Notes under the pieces: model-generated
Told to the model about the DNA's origin: nothing
Database searches by the model: none
Seen by the model: only the letters and a program-made list of their open reading frames with translations
DNA from: Bradyrhizobium sp. 164
Lineage (GTDB): Bacteria; Pseudomonadota; Alphaproteobacteria; Rhizobiales; Xanthobacteraceae
Assembly: GCF_023073715.1 (NCBI RefSeq)
Contig: NZ_JADPKA010000008.1
Coordinates: 1 to 64,000 of the forward strand
Length of the DNA stretch: 64,000 nt
Direction: 5' to 3'
Part shown: positions 50,294-58,627 of the stretch, in pieces
How the letters are laid out: every line of letters begins with the position of its first letter
Numbering within the stretch: position 1 is the stretch's first letter
Translations under genes and position numbers: made by a program

Positions 50294-50458
50294 CTACGGC
50301 CAGAGCGAGGGACGCTCCGCCTTGCGGGCATTATCGAGCGTCGACACGAAATATTCCTCGCGCTCGCGCTTGAACTTCTCCTGGGTGGCGCGGAAGGCGG
50401 CAACACGGGCGGCGATCTCATCGCGTTCGCGGGCTTTGCGTTCTTCATCTTCGGTCAT
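50294..50458 (-). CDS. 54-residue charged helical protein
   Basis: From ATG 50458, with ribosome site gagggga. MTEDEERKARERDEIAARVA then FRATQEKFKREREEYF: an almost continuous, strongly charged helix with a coiled-coil pattern, ending in LDNARKAERPSLWP. No known function; typical of short Bradyrhizobium hypotheticals. Confidence 0.75.
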   Translation of the reverse strand: MTEDEERKARERDEIAARVAAFRATQEKFKREREEYFVSTLDNARKAERPSLWP

Positions 50459-50731
50459 GTCCATCCCCTCTGTTCGCACCTGAACCTGTGTTTTCGACTG
50501 ACCTCGAGCGCTGCCGCCGCATTGCGTCGTGAGTCGGATTCAACACATCCATTGGGGCTCTCGAATGGGGCGTCAATTGGGAGGAGGCATTGCAGGATTG
50601 TGATATGCGAGGGGCGGCAGGAGTTGCCTACTCTGTTTCTCTTCGCTCTTTTTCATCATGTTGGACAAGAGCGTCAACAATCTTGCCGCTTGTGCGCCTT
50701 GCAGCTAGCGCAAACACATCGGGAGCAGCGA

Positions 50732-51493
50732 TTGATTGCATTGGATCTTCGCAGCGGCGTCGAACGGCTCGGCGAGATGATCGCCGAAGCGAAGCGAATC
50801 GTGCCGTTCACCGGCGCCGGCATCTCGACCGAATGCGGCATCCCCGACTTCCGCTCGCCGGGCGGACTGTGGATGCGCAACCGTCCGATCCCGTTCGACG
50901 AGTTCGTGGCGAGCCAAGAGGCGCGCGACGAATCCTGGCGTCGCCGCTTTGCGATGGAGCAGGTCTTCGCAGCTGCAAAGCCGGGCCGCGGCCACCGAGC
51001 GCTGGCCTCGCTCTGTCGCGCCGGCAAGGTTCCCGCGATCATCACCCAGAATATCGACAATCTGCACCAGGCCTCGGGGGTGGCGGCCGAGCACGTGATT
51101 GAACTTCACGGAAATACTACTTATGCGCGCTGCCTCGGGTGCGGCAAGGTCTACCAGCTCGACTGGGTGAAGCGCCGATTCGACGCGGAGGGCGCTGCGC
51201 CCAACTGCACCACGTGCGACGAGCCGGTGAAGACCGCCACGATCTCGTTCGGCCAGATGATGCCCGAGGACGAAATGCAGCGGGCAACCGCGCTGTCGCA
51301 GGCCTGCGACCTCTTCATCGCAATCGGTTCCTCGCTGGTGGTGTGGCCGGCGGCAGGCTTTCCGATGTTGGCCAAGGACGCCGGCGCACGTCTGGTGATC
51401 ATCAACCGCGAGCCGACCGAGCAGGACGACATCGCCGACCTCGTGATCCATCACGACATCGGCGAAACGCTCGGGCCCTTTGCCGGGAATTGA
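50732..51493 (+). CDS. Sir2-family NAD-dependent protein deacetylase (TTG start)
   Basis: 253 residues from TTG 50732, with ribosome site gggag at 50721-50725; the longer frame from 50522 is not family-like. It removes acyl groups from lysines using NAD. Motifs: FTGAGISTECGIPDFRSPGG, TQNIDNLHQASG, ELHG with the catalytic His, and a zinc ribbon CLGC / CTTC. FGQMMPEDE and GSSLVVWPAAG complete the NAD site. It looks monocistronic. Confidence 0.95.
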   Translation: MIALDLRSGVERLGEMIAEAKRIVPFTGAGISTECGIPDFRSPGGLWMRNRPIPFDEFVASQEARDESWRRRFAMEQVFAAAKPGRGHRALASLCRAGKVPAIITQNIDNLHQASGVAAEHVIELHGNTTYARCLGCGKVYQLDWVKRRFDAEGAAPNCTTCDEPVKTATISFGQMMPEDEMQRATALSQACDLFIAIGSSLVVWPAAGFPMLAKDAGARLVIINREPTEQDDIADLVIHHDIGETLGPFAGN

Positions 51494-51691
51494 GGCATCA
51501 ATTTGATTCGCGGCTGTGCAAGCTGTTCATAGGTCCCGGCGAATCTCTTTTTTGTCTATGCCTCGCAACCGGGAGTGTTATCTTTTGAGTCGAAAGATTC
51601 GCGTCGCGTCGAATTGAGAACATTCTCTTAAGACGCGTGATTCGAGCGCCGCCAATGTGGCGGGTTGCATGGCAGTGTGGGGTCCGGGGTT

Positions 51692-52321
51692 ATGGGGTCG
51701 TCGGACGGATTTGAGTCCAAGAAGGTTGGAGTTCCCGTGGGCGAGCACGGTGGCGGTCGCGACAGCGCGCTCAGCCCCTTCACCGGACTGGGTGAGGGCA
51801 GCGGCAATCTGGTCGAGGTTCACGGCGTCATCAAATGGTTCGACGCCTCAAAGGGCTATGGCTTCATCGTTCCCGACAATGGTTGGCCCGACGTGCTCCT
51901 GCACGTCACCGTGCTGAGGCGCGACGGCTTTCAGACCGCTTACGAGGGCGCCCGCATCGTCGTCGAGTGCATCCAGCGCGCCAAGGGCTATCAGGCATTC
52001 CGCGTGGTCTCGATGGACGAATCCACCGCGATCCATCCGGCGCAGATGCTGCCGCCGCGCACCCACGTCACGGTCACCCCGACCAGCGGCCTGGAGCGGG
52101 CTCAGGTCAAATGGTTCAACCGGCTGCGCGGCTTCGGCTTCCTCACCTGCGGCGAGGGCACGCCCGACATCTTCGTGCACATGGAGACGCTGCGCCGATT
52201 CGGCATGACTGAACTGCGCCCCGGCCAATATGTGCTGGTTCGGTTCGGGCCCGGCTCCAAGGGCATGATGGCGGCCGAAATCCATCCCGAGACCGGCTCG
52301 CCGGGCTTGCAGTCGCACTAA
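51692..52321 (+). CDS. Protein with two cold-shock domains
   Basis: 209 residues from ATG 51692. First CSD at about 45-108 (VIKWFDASKGYGFIVPDNG, VLLHVT) and second at about 138-200 (VKWFNRLRGFGFLTCGEG, DIFVHMETL); each keeps RNP1- and RNP2-like motifs. The N-terminal ~40 residues are glycine-rich and disordered. Binds RNA or single-stranded DNA. Alphaproteobacterial double-CSD proteins of this length are known. A terminator follows. Confidence 0.92.
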   Translation: MGSSDGFESKKVGVPVGEHGGGRDSALSPFTGLGEGSGNLVEVHGVIKWFDASKGYGFIVPDNGWPDVLLHVTVLRRDGFQTAYEGARIVVECIQRAKGYQAFRVVSMDESTAIHPAQMLPPRTHVTVTPTSGLERAQVKWFNRLRGFGFLTCGEGTPDIFVHMETLRRFGMTELRPGQYVLVRFGPGSKGMMAAEIHPETGSPGLQSH

Positions 52322-52346
52322 AGGCACCAATTCCCGCAATCGTGAG

Positions 52347-52384
52347 CAGAGGCGCACCGGCCGACCGGCGCGCCTCTGGCTTTT
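52347..52384 (+). terminator. Intrinsic terminator after the cold-shock gene
   Basis: Stem cagaggcg (52347-52354) with cgcctctg (52371-52378), a second small GC stem inside the loop, then ggctttt. Confidence 0.7.
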
Positions 52385-52435
52385 CCGGCGACCGTTGCGT
52401 AAGGACTGTTCCAGTCCCACGCCCCGAGTACTCCC

Positions 52436-52921
52436 ATGAATTCTGATCGAAAGGCCGTCTGGTCCGTTGTGAAGGGCTGGCTTGCCGTCATCCTCGTCGT
52501 TGCCGGCATGGTCGCCGCAATCGGATCCGTCCGCGCCGCGAGTTTCCAGCCGCTCGAGATCGTCACCAGAAGCGGCGTGCAGGTGTTCTCGGTCGAGATG
52601 GCGACGACCGAGCAGGAGAAGCAGACCGGCCTGATGTATCGCAAGGAACTGGCCGACGGCAAAGGCATGCTGTTCGACTTCAATCCCGAGCAGGAAGTTT
52701 CGATGTGGATGAAGAACACCTACGTCTCGCTCGACATGATCTTCATCCGCGCCGACGGCCGCATCCTGCGCATCGCCGAGAACACCGAGCCGCTCTCGAC
52801 CAAGATCATCTCGTCTCAGGGCCCCGCCCGGGCGGTGCTGGAGGTGGTGGCGGGAACGGCGCAGAAATACGGCATCCGTCCTGGCGACCGGGTCGCCCAC
52901 CCGCTGTTCGGCAGCAAATAG
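52436..52921 (+). CDS. DUF192 family exported protein
   Basis: 161 residues. N-terminal membrane/signal segment (WLAVILVVAGMVAAIGSVRA), then the DUF192 domain: EMATTEQEKQTGLMYRKELA, MLFDFNPEQEVSMWMKNTYV, SLDMIFI and VLEVVAGTAQKYGI. The conserved W-M-K-N-T motif is intact. DUF192 is widespread in exported proteins; its function is unresolved. The tRNA-Pro gene lies 75 bp downstream. Confidence 0.92.
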   Translation: MNSDRKAVWSVVKGWLAVILVVAGMVAAIGSVRAASFQPLEIVTRSGVQVFSVEMATTEQEKQTGLMYRKELADGKGMLFDFNPEQEVSMWMKNTYVSLDMIFIRADGRILRIAENTEPLSTKIISSQGPARAVLEVVAGTAQKYGIRPGDRVAHPLFGSK

Positions 52922-52995
52922 GCGCCCCGGATCGGCGTCATTGGCGCCTTGCTGGCGAGCCGGGAAGCGTGTATCGACGGGGCGCGCCGGACATT

Positions 52996-53072
52996 CGGGG
53001 TATAGCGCAGCCTGGTAGCGCGGCAGTTTTGGGTACTGCAGGTCGTTGGTTCGAATCCAGCTGCCCCGACCA
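52996..53072 (+). tRNA. tRNA-Pro (UGG)
   Basis: 77 nt with encoded CCA. Acceptor cggggta with tgccccg; D-arm agcgcagcctggtagcgc; anticodon loop TTTTGGGTA with UGG; T-arm ctggttcgaatccag-like (tggttcgaatcca). Typical tRNA-Pro. Confidence 0.96.
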
Positions 53073-53138
53073 GTCCCGACGTGCGCCTCAAGCATCCCCA
53101 GGCCGACGCCCAAGCCTTATGAGGGCTTCGGGACCGCG

Positions 53139-53360
53139 TCAGAACAACAGCCAGCTGACGAGGTGCCAAGCAACCCAGGCGAGGGCGCAAATCCAGCCCA
53201 GCATGGCGATCCCCGCGAGGCCGAGCCCGCCGAGCGCAAGCAGCGAGCTTCCGGCCTCCGGCGTCTCGACGAGCTTCTCCGGCGTATCGACTTGGCTCCC
53301 AGCGTTTCCTCGCCCTGCGGCCTGGCATTCGTTGGTTTCGGCTCGTTCGCGACAGTTCAC
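53139..53360 (-). CDS. Small membrane protein (GTG start)
   Basis: 73 residues from GTG 53360. Polar, charged first half (MNCRERAETNECQAAGRGNA), then two hydrophobic segments (LLALGGLGLAGIAMLGWICA and LAWVAWHLVSWLLF). An upstream ctggag may be the ribosome site. No known family. Confidence 0.5.
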   Translation of the reverse strand: MNCRERAETNECQAAGRGNAGSQVDTPEKLVETPEAGSSLLALGGLGLAGIAMLGWICALAWVAWHLVSWLLF

Positions 53361-54217
53361 CGGCCGCGCTCCAGCTCATATGGACGTGCGACGCCTCCGT
53401 GCAGGCGGGCGCACGCTGATTGCGGACACCCTCGGACAGGCGGGAAAAAGCTGCAACGCGTGGCGCAGCGATTGGTTGCCCTCGTGTGGGCCGAAAGGCG
53501 CGGCGGAAGCTTTGGCGCTCAACCTCGTTGCCGCGCGACTTCGGTGCGACGCCTCAAGCCGTGCGGTCGTCAGAGCGGCGCAGAATTTCCGGACGCTCTT
53601 CGAACCTTCTGAGCGCCGCCAAAGACATATTCGTGTTGGGGATTTCAGCGCCCAATGCCTAACGGACGCCGCCGAGCGATGATACTCCGCTTGCGCGGCG
53701 TTGCGCTTTTCAGGCATCACTGTTCAGATCTCGTCATCAGCTCGAGGCGTGCCAGCCGAGCGGAAATGGCACGAACGGCCAGACCGTCTGGTTATCGTTG
53801 GCGGCTTTCGGCGGCTGCTGGGCGGACGTGTTTACGATCGGGACAGGCGCCGTCGATCGCAGTGCCAAGCGCAGACATGCACATTGCAAATTCATTGTGG
53901 TCGCCCCGGCCGGTCAATTGTTTTCAAAATACGTGTCGGGCCAAAAACACGCGCGTCTCAAATCGGCGCGCTCTCAAATCACGCAAGCATTCTAGAAAAG
54001 TCGACCGCGGCTTTCAACCAATCTCGCCGTTTGCGCACGAGAAGTAAGGTTGACCGGTTAGGTTAAGGGCGAGCGATTGTTGCGGCCGCCTCAGTGACTG
54101 TTATCACATCAAGCACGGCTCGCGATGGGCTGCCGGAAATCCGCGCTCGCACGTGGACGGCAGCGCGCGCATCAGTTGAGTTCTGCGCGGGTGACTTCCG
54201 CGCCAGTGAGTTCTGCC
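53361..54217. other. 857-bp region without a supported gene
   Basis: All frames hold arginine/serine-rich shadow ORFs of low coding quality. It is slightly AT-richer at 53880-54060. Just upstream of the next gene a short phrase (gttctgc) repeats at 54180 and 54211. Nothing else is supported. Confidence 0.45.
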
Positions 54218-54412
54218 ATGTCTTTCGATCGCAATTCCAAGACCGCCGGTCCGCAGACGAGCTGGACCGAAATCTGGCATCTCTGGACCGTGATCGTGCC
54301 GCGCCGTTCGATCAACGGGCAGCTCGTGTACGGCAAGGTCTGGCGCCGCCATGACGGCCGCGACTGGATCTACAAGAAGTTCACCGAGTTCGACGGCGAA
54401 GCGGCGGCCTGA
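54218..54412 (+). CDS. Small soluble hypothetical protein
   Basis: 64 residues from ATG 54218. MSFDRNSKTAGPQTSWTEIW, then HLWTVIVPRRSINGQLVYGK and WRRHDGRDWIYKKFTEFD. Tryptophan-rich beta protein of a kind annotated as hypothetical in Bradyrhizobium. Convergent with opgC, 25 bp apart. Confidence 0.7.
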   Translation: MSFDRNSKTAGPQTSWTEIWHLWTVIVPRRSINGQLVYGKVWRRHDGRDWIYKKFTEFDGEAAA

Positions 54413-54437
54413 CGCGGCTTCGGCCGCCGCGTCACGA

Positions 54438-55604
54438 TCAGGCCGCCTTCGCTGCCGGCTTGGACGGTGGCGGCTTCAAGGGCTTGTCCTGCTTCTTCGA
54501 CCAGGAGATGTAATAGGCCACCGTCGTCATGATCGCGATGCCGGCGATGCTGACGAAGAGCTGCGCAAGCAGCGAGCCCGAGCTCATCGACAGCTCGAAA
54601 TGGCCGACGAAGGAGAGGAACACGCCGACGCAGAACACCGCGAGTGACTGCTGGCCGCAGACGATCAGCGGATCGAACACCTTCCACTCTAGGCCCGGCC
54701 ACTCCTTCGGCACGAAGCGGATCACCAGGATCACGATCACGACGAAGTGGATGAAGCGGTAGGGCGCGAGGTTGGTCTTGTCGTTCGGGTTGAAGGCCGA
54801 GAACAGCCACTGCGGGAACATGCCGCCGAAGGTCGGGAAGCGCCCAGCCATAGTCATGATCAGCGCGAAGGCGAGATAGGCGAGGCAGAGGTAGAGCGTG
54901 ACCGGCGCATTGATCAGCGCCATCGAGCGCCGCGCGCCGCCCATGGCGCACCAGGCCCCGAACACGAACAGCACCTGCCAGCAATACGGGTTGAAGTACC
55001 ACTGCCCGGCCGGATAGGCCGTCAGATTCCAGCCGAAATGGCGCGCGGCGAGCCACAGCACGATTGACAGCGCCATCGTCACGTCGGGTTTGCGCAGCAT
55101 GAACCACAGCACCGGCGGGAACAGTCCCATCAGCACGATGTAGAGCGGTAGCACGTCGAGATTGAGCGGCTTGAAGCGCAGAAACAGGCCCTGGCGCAGC
55201 GTCTCGGTGGCATTGTCGACGAGGCCGGCGACGTTGAACTCGTTGATCATCTCGGAATCGCCGAAGCGCAGGGCGAGGTAGCTGATCGAGGCGATATAGA
55301 TCACGAACAGGATGATGTGGGCGACATAGAGCTGCCAGACCCGCTTGGTCAGCCTTGTGGCGCCGACGATGAAGCCGCGCTCCAGCATCATGCGCGCATA
55401 GACGAAGGACGCCGTGTAGCCGGAGATGAAGACGAAAAGGTCGGCGGCGTCGGAAAAACCGTAATTGCGCGTCGTGACCCAGTTCACGACGTTGTCGGGG
55501 ATGTGGTCGAGGAAGATCGCCCAGTTCGCGACGCCGCGAAACAGGTCGAGCCGGAGGTCGCGACCCTTTTCGGGAAGTGTTGCGCTGATGTTCAGGAAGG
55601 CCAT
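54438..55604 (-). CDS. opgC: OpgC-type membrane acyltransferase
   Basis: 388 residues from ATG 55604 (MAFLNISATLPEKGRDLRLD). About ten membrane helices. The start LDLFRGVANWAIFLDHIPDN and LFVFISGYTASFVYARMML carry the OpgC/acyltransferase-3-like motif with catalytic-type histidine (DH). OpgC adds succinyl groups to osmoregulated periplasmic glucans. No opgG or opgH lies nearby; in Bradyrhizobium cyclic glucans would be the acceptor. A lysine/alanine/proline-rich tail ends it. Confidence 0.9.
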   Translation of the reverse strand: MAFLNISATLPEKGRDLRLDLFRGVANWAIFLDHIPDNVVNWVTTRNYGFSDAADLFVFISGYTASFVYARMMLERGFIVGATRLTKRVWQLYVAHIILFVIYIASISYLALRFGDSEMINEFNVAGLVDNATETLRQGLFLRFKPLNLDVLPLYIVLMGLFPPVLWFMLRKPDVTMALSIVLWLAARHFGWNLTAYPAGQWYFNPYCWQVLFVFGAWCAMGGARRSMALINAPVTLYLCLAYLAFALIMTMAGRFPTFGGMFPQWLFSAFNPNDKTNLAPYRFIHFVVIVILVIRFVPKEWPGLEWKVFDPLIVCGQQSLAVFCVGVFLSFVGHFELSMSSGSLLAQLFVSIAGIAIMTTVAYYISWSKKQDKPLKPPPSKPAAKAA

Positions 55605-55859
55605 GCAACGAGAGCTTTCGGAAGGAACAAATACGCTGATGTCGGGGAGGCAATGGCGTCGGGCGGGGTCCCGGCGCGGAAGGCGGGTACGCAATTGTCA
55701 CGGTGCAGCATAATGACTATACCCGTAAGGTAGGGCACCCGGGAGCCGGAATCACCGAACATTTCTCCAACGGTGTCTCTATACTATCCCCGAGGTTTCC
55801 ACCAACTGCCACCGTGACGCATCGAAATCGAGCGAAAGACCAAGAGGCCCGGACCACCC

Positions 55860-56165
55860 ATGACCGCACGCATTTTCAAGCCCGCCAAGAACGCGATGCA
55901 ATCCGGCCGGTCCAAGACGAGGGAATGGCAGCTCGACTACGAGCCGGAGCAGCCGCGTTCGGTCGAGCCGCTGATGGGCTGGACCTCGTCCGGCGACATG
56001 AAGCAGCAGATCACCCTGCGCTTCCACTCTAAGGAAGAGGCGGTCGCCTATTGCGAGCGCAAGGGGATCGCCTACCAGGTGATCGAGCCGCAGGAGTCGG
56101 TGCGCCGGCCGGTCGCTTATGCCGACAATTTCTCGTTCCGGCGCGGCGAGCCCTGGACGCATTGA
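55860..56165 (+). CDS. NADH dehydrogenase accessory subunit (NDUFS4 / ETC complex I type)
   Basis: 101 residues. MTARIFKPAKNAMQSGRSKT then REWQLDYEPEQPRSVEPLMG and WTSSGDMKQQITLRF: the NDUFS4 core. Ends KGIAYQVIEPQESVRRPVAY. Alphaproteobacteria keep this 18-kDa-type subunit of respiratory complex I, often outside the nuo operon, as here. Stand-alone gene with a 255-bp upstream region shared with the divergent opgC. Confidence 0.93.
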   Translation: MTARIFKPAKNAMQSGRSKTREWQLDYEPEQPRSVEPLMGWTSSGDMKQQITLRFHSKEEAVAYCERKGIAYQVIEPQESVRRPVAYADNFSFRRGEPWTH

Positions 56166-56205
56166 GGAGCGGGCGAGACTGCGCCGCGTCCAAACGACGT
56201 CAACT

Positions 56206-56291
56206 CGTCATGCCCGGGCTTGTCCCGGGCATCTACATCTCAGGGGCGCGCGAAAGAACCTAGATGGCCCGGACAGGGCCCGGCCATGAGG
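56206..56291. repeat. Bradyrhizobium-type palindromic repeat
   Basis: Left part 56209-56237 (tcatgcccgggcttgtcccg then ggcatcta) and right part 56262-56290 (tagatggcccggacagggcc then cggccatga) are inverted copies with a few mismatches, each with its own smaller palindrome (cccggg, gggccc). Confidence 0.8.
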
Positions 56292-56376
56292 CAACCAGTG
56301 GCTCTGGCCCTTGGCAGCTATTCCGCCGCGTGCTTCGCTGGTGCGAGGCATGACGAGCTTATGGGCGAGGTGGGGT

Positions 56377-56871
56377 ATGGCGGGGCGTGACCAGCTCGAT
56401 CGCGTCGATCTGAAGATACTGTCCGAGCTGCAGCAGGACGGGCGGGTTCGCAACAACGAGCTGGCGCTGCGCGTCGGCGTATCCGCGCCCAACTGCCTGC
56501 GGCGGCTGAAATCGTTGTTCAGCCGCGGCGTGATCCGGGCGGTGCGCGCTGTCATCGACGAACGGCGGCTCGGCTTTGAGGTGGTGTCGTTCGTGTCGAT
56601 CCAGCTCGGCAGCCAGGCCCAGCCGGTGCTGGAGGCGTTCGAGAGCTCGATCGCCGCAATCCCGCGCATCCAGCAGTGCTGGCGGATTTCGGGCGACACC
56701 GATTATCTCCTTAAATGCGTGGCGCCGAGCGTCGAGAGCATGCGCCAGCAGCTCCTGCATTTCGCCGCGATGCCGAACGTGAAGAACGTCCGCAGCTTTC
56801 CGGTGCTGGGTGTCGCGAAGGACGTGCCACTGCCGTTGCAGGAGGTCGCCGTGGCGGCGCCGGCAGGATAG
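56377..56871 (+). CDS. Lrp/AsnC-family transcriptional regulator
   Basis: 164 residues from ATG 56377 (MAGRDQLDRVDLKILSELQQ). HTH in NNELALRVGVSAPNCLRRLK, then the RAM/ACT-like ligand domain from about residue 65 (VVSFVSIQLGSQAQPVLEAF). The length fits the family. The target is unknown; amino-acid sensing is typical. The ribosome site is within gaggtgggg. Confidence 0.92.
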   Translation: MAGRDQLDRVDLKILSELQQDGRVRNNELALRVGVSAPNCLRRLKSLFSRGVIRAVRAVIDERRLGFEVVSFVSIQLGSQAQPVLEAFESSIAAIPRIQQCWRISGDTDYLLKCVAPSVESMRQQLLHFAAMPNVKNVRSFPVLGVAKDVPLPLQEVAVAAPAG

Positions 56872-57088
56872 GATCCGAATACTCCGGTCGGACAAATCGG
56901 TATTTCATGCAATCCGAATTATAATACATGAGTCAATAACCTAACTGTGACATGTGATTTGCGAAGTCCTGCAATGCGCTCGGCCGTGATTGTCGGTTCC
57001 CCGGCGCCGCTTAGATGCAAGGTGTGAACCTCGGCGTGCCTGCCATGCCGAGGACTCTTTTGTGGGACCCTGAAGCAGGAAAGACACC

Positions 57089-57385
57089 ATGACATCGATT
57101 TCGAAGACGTTCGTCGCATCCGCTGCGACGCTGTTTGCATCTGCGTTTCTGATGATGACCGCACCCGCAGCACAGGCGGAAGAATACTGCATCACCAACG
57201 GCGCCCAGGCCGCTCATGGCTGCGGCTATCCGACGATGGAAGCGTGCCGGGCCGCGGCCGGCGGCATCGGCGGCACGTGCTCGCAGAGCGGCGGAGCGAA
57301 AACCTCCAGCGACGCGTTCGCCTTGCAGCCGAAGCAGACGCAGTCGCGCAAGCTTCGGTCGGGCGGACAGACCAATTCGAACTGA
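57089..57385 (+). CDS. DUF3551 exported protein
   Basis: 98 residues with signal peptide (FVASAATLFASAFLMMTAPA). DUF3551 pattern: EEYCITNGAQAAHGCGYPTM, EACRAAAGGIGGTC. The cysteines probably form disulfides in the periplasm. The family is largely limited to Bradyrhizobium and relatives and often occurs in many copies. Ribosome site caggaa at 57076-57081. A hairpin follows. Confidence 0.9.
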   Translation: MTSISKTFVASAATLFASAFLMMTAPAAQAEEYCITNGAQAAHGCGYPTMEACRAAAGGIGGTCSQSGGAKTSSDAFALQPKQTQSRKLRSGGQTNSN

Positions 57386-57418
57386 CGTTGCAATCGAGAC
57401 TGGTTTGGAGATGTTACG

Positions 57419-57444
57419 GCCTCCGAGAGTCATCTCGGAGGCCG
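57419..57444 (+). terminator. Hairpin after the DUF3551 gene
   Basis: Perfect 10-bp arms ggcctccgag (57419-57428) and ctcggaggcc (57435-57444). No strong T-run, only gtcaattt. It may serve both convergent genes. Confidence 0.6.
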
Positions 57445-57487
57445 TCAATTTCATGACGACCACGCAACGCACGCGCTCGCGTGTGCC

Positions 57488-58516
57488 TCACCGATACCGG
57501 CCGCGAAATTCACGCGGGCTCGCGCCGGTCCAGGTACGGAAGGCGCGCGAGAAGCTCTTCTCGTTGCGGAAGCCGGCGATCTCCGCGATGCGCTTGATCG
57601 GGGTGCGGCCGCGCATCAGCTCCTGCTTGGCGAGCTCGAACTTCGCCTCTTCCTTGAGATCGCGCAGTGAGGTGGCCTCTTCGCGCAGGCGTCGGTGCAT
57701 GGTGCGTGTGGACAGCGCGAGCTCGCGCGCGACATCCTCGGCACCGAGGACCCGCCCACGCGCATTGCGGAGCACGCGGCGGACGCGCTCGACCAGCAGG
57801 CGGTCGCGCCGATAGGGCAGCACGGTCAGCCGCAACGCGCCTTTGAGCATGTTGTCGAGGTCGACCGCGGTGCGCGTGAGCGGCAGCGAGAGATAGTGCT
57901 TGTCGAAGATGATCGCGGCGCGGTCCGCGTCGAAGCGGATAGTCCGACAGAAGATGGTCGGATAGACGGAGACGTGGCCGGGCTCCGGGTACGGGAATTC
58001 AGCCGCGCGGAGCGCGATCTGGGAGTCGACCGCCCAACACGAGAAGCCGAGCACGTAGCGGAACAGGGTGACCAGGCAGAACTCGCGGAAGGGCCCGAGG
58101 TCACGGAGCTCGCGGATCGACACGACGGCCGTCTCTTCGCCAACCTCGAGATCGAGCAGCACATCCTCGGTCACCAGACGGTGATGCCGGCACCATCGCT
58201 TGAGCGCGACCTCCAGCGTCTGTGCGGTGATAGAGGCCCGGCACAGCATGCCGTAGGTGCCCCAAGGCAGCCGCCGCGAGAACCAGCCGAGCGCTTCGTC
58301 ATCGAGCTCGCGCATGGCATGGCCTGCCACGGCCTCGAACTGGGCGGCGGTGATCCGCCCATCCGGAGAATTGACAAGGTCCAGCGCTACCTGACCCCGG
58401 CTCAGCGCCTCCGCTGGATCGCGGCCGTATCGTTCATAAGCGGCGACCACGCCGCGGACGAAGGCGGCAGGGGTCACGGCGCGGCGCGGGATAGCGGTGG
58501 CGGCTTGAAAAGGCAT
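57488..58516 (-). CDS. AraC-family transcriptional regulator (Arabinose_bd-like sensor)
   Basis: 342 residues from ATG 58516, with ribosome site gaggga. N-terminal sensor (about 20-215) of the Arabinose_bd type seen in OruR/ArgR-like AraC proteins; two HTHs at the C-terminus (EDVARELALSTRTMHRRLRE; PIKRIAEIAGFRNEKSFSRA followed by FRTWTG). Divergent from ivd with 111 bp between, so it probably controls the leucine/isovalerate operon. Confidence 0.92.
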   Translation of the reverse strand: MPFQAATAIPRRAVTPAAFVRGVVAAYERYGRDPAEALSRGQVALDLVNSPDGRITAAQFEAVAGHAMRELDDEALGWFSRRLPWGTYGMLCRASITAQTLEVALKRWCRHHRLVTEDVLLDLEVGEETAVVSIRELRDLGPFREFCLVTLFRYVLGFSCWAVDSQIALRAAEFPYPEPGHVSVYPTIFCRTIRFDADRAAIIFDKHYLSLPLTRTAVDLDNMLKGALRLTVLPYRRDRLLVERVRRVLRNARGRVLGAEDVARELALSTRTMHRRLREEATSLRDLKEEAKFELAKQELMRGRTPIKRIAEIAGFRNEKSFSRAFRTWTGASPREFRGRYR

Positions 58517-58627
58517 CGGAATTCCCTCGGAAAATCCTCGCCAAGTTTGGCGGAAAATGCAACCTTTTCGACCGCAAGAGCGCCTGGGCCCCGCTAGGTT
58601 CGGACGCAAAGATACGGAGGAATCGCC

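Noticed and set aside
52996..53072. tRNA-Pro as an integration site for a genomic island
   Set aside because: No integrase gene and no duplicated tRNA 3' end were found downstream within the window.
53376..54000. Overlapping ORFs in 53.4-54.0 kb
   Set aside because: Arg/Ser-rich on all frames, no ribosome sites, no domain; treated as non-coding.
48905..54066. Shared cggttaggttaa at 48908-48919 and near 54055-54066
   Set aside because: Only 12 bases, no dyad and no consistent position relative to genes; could be chance.
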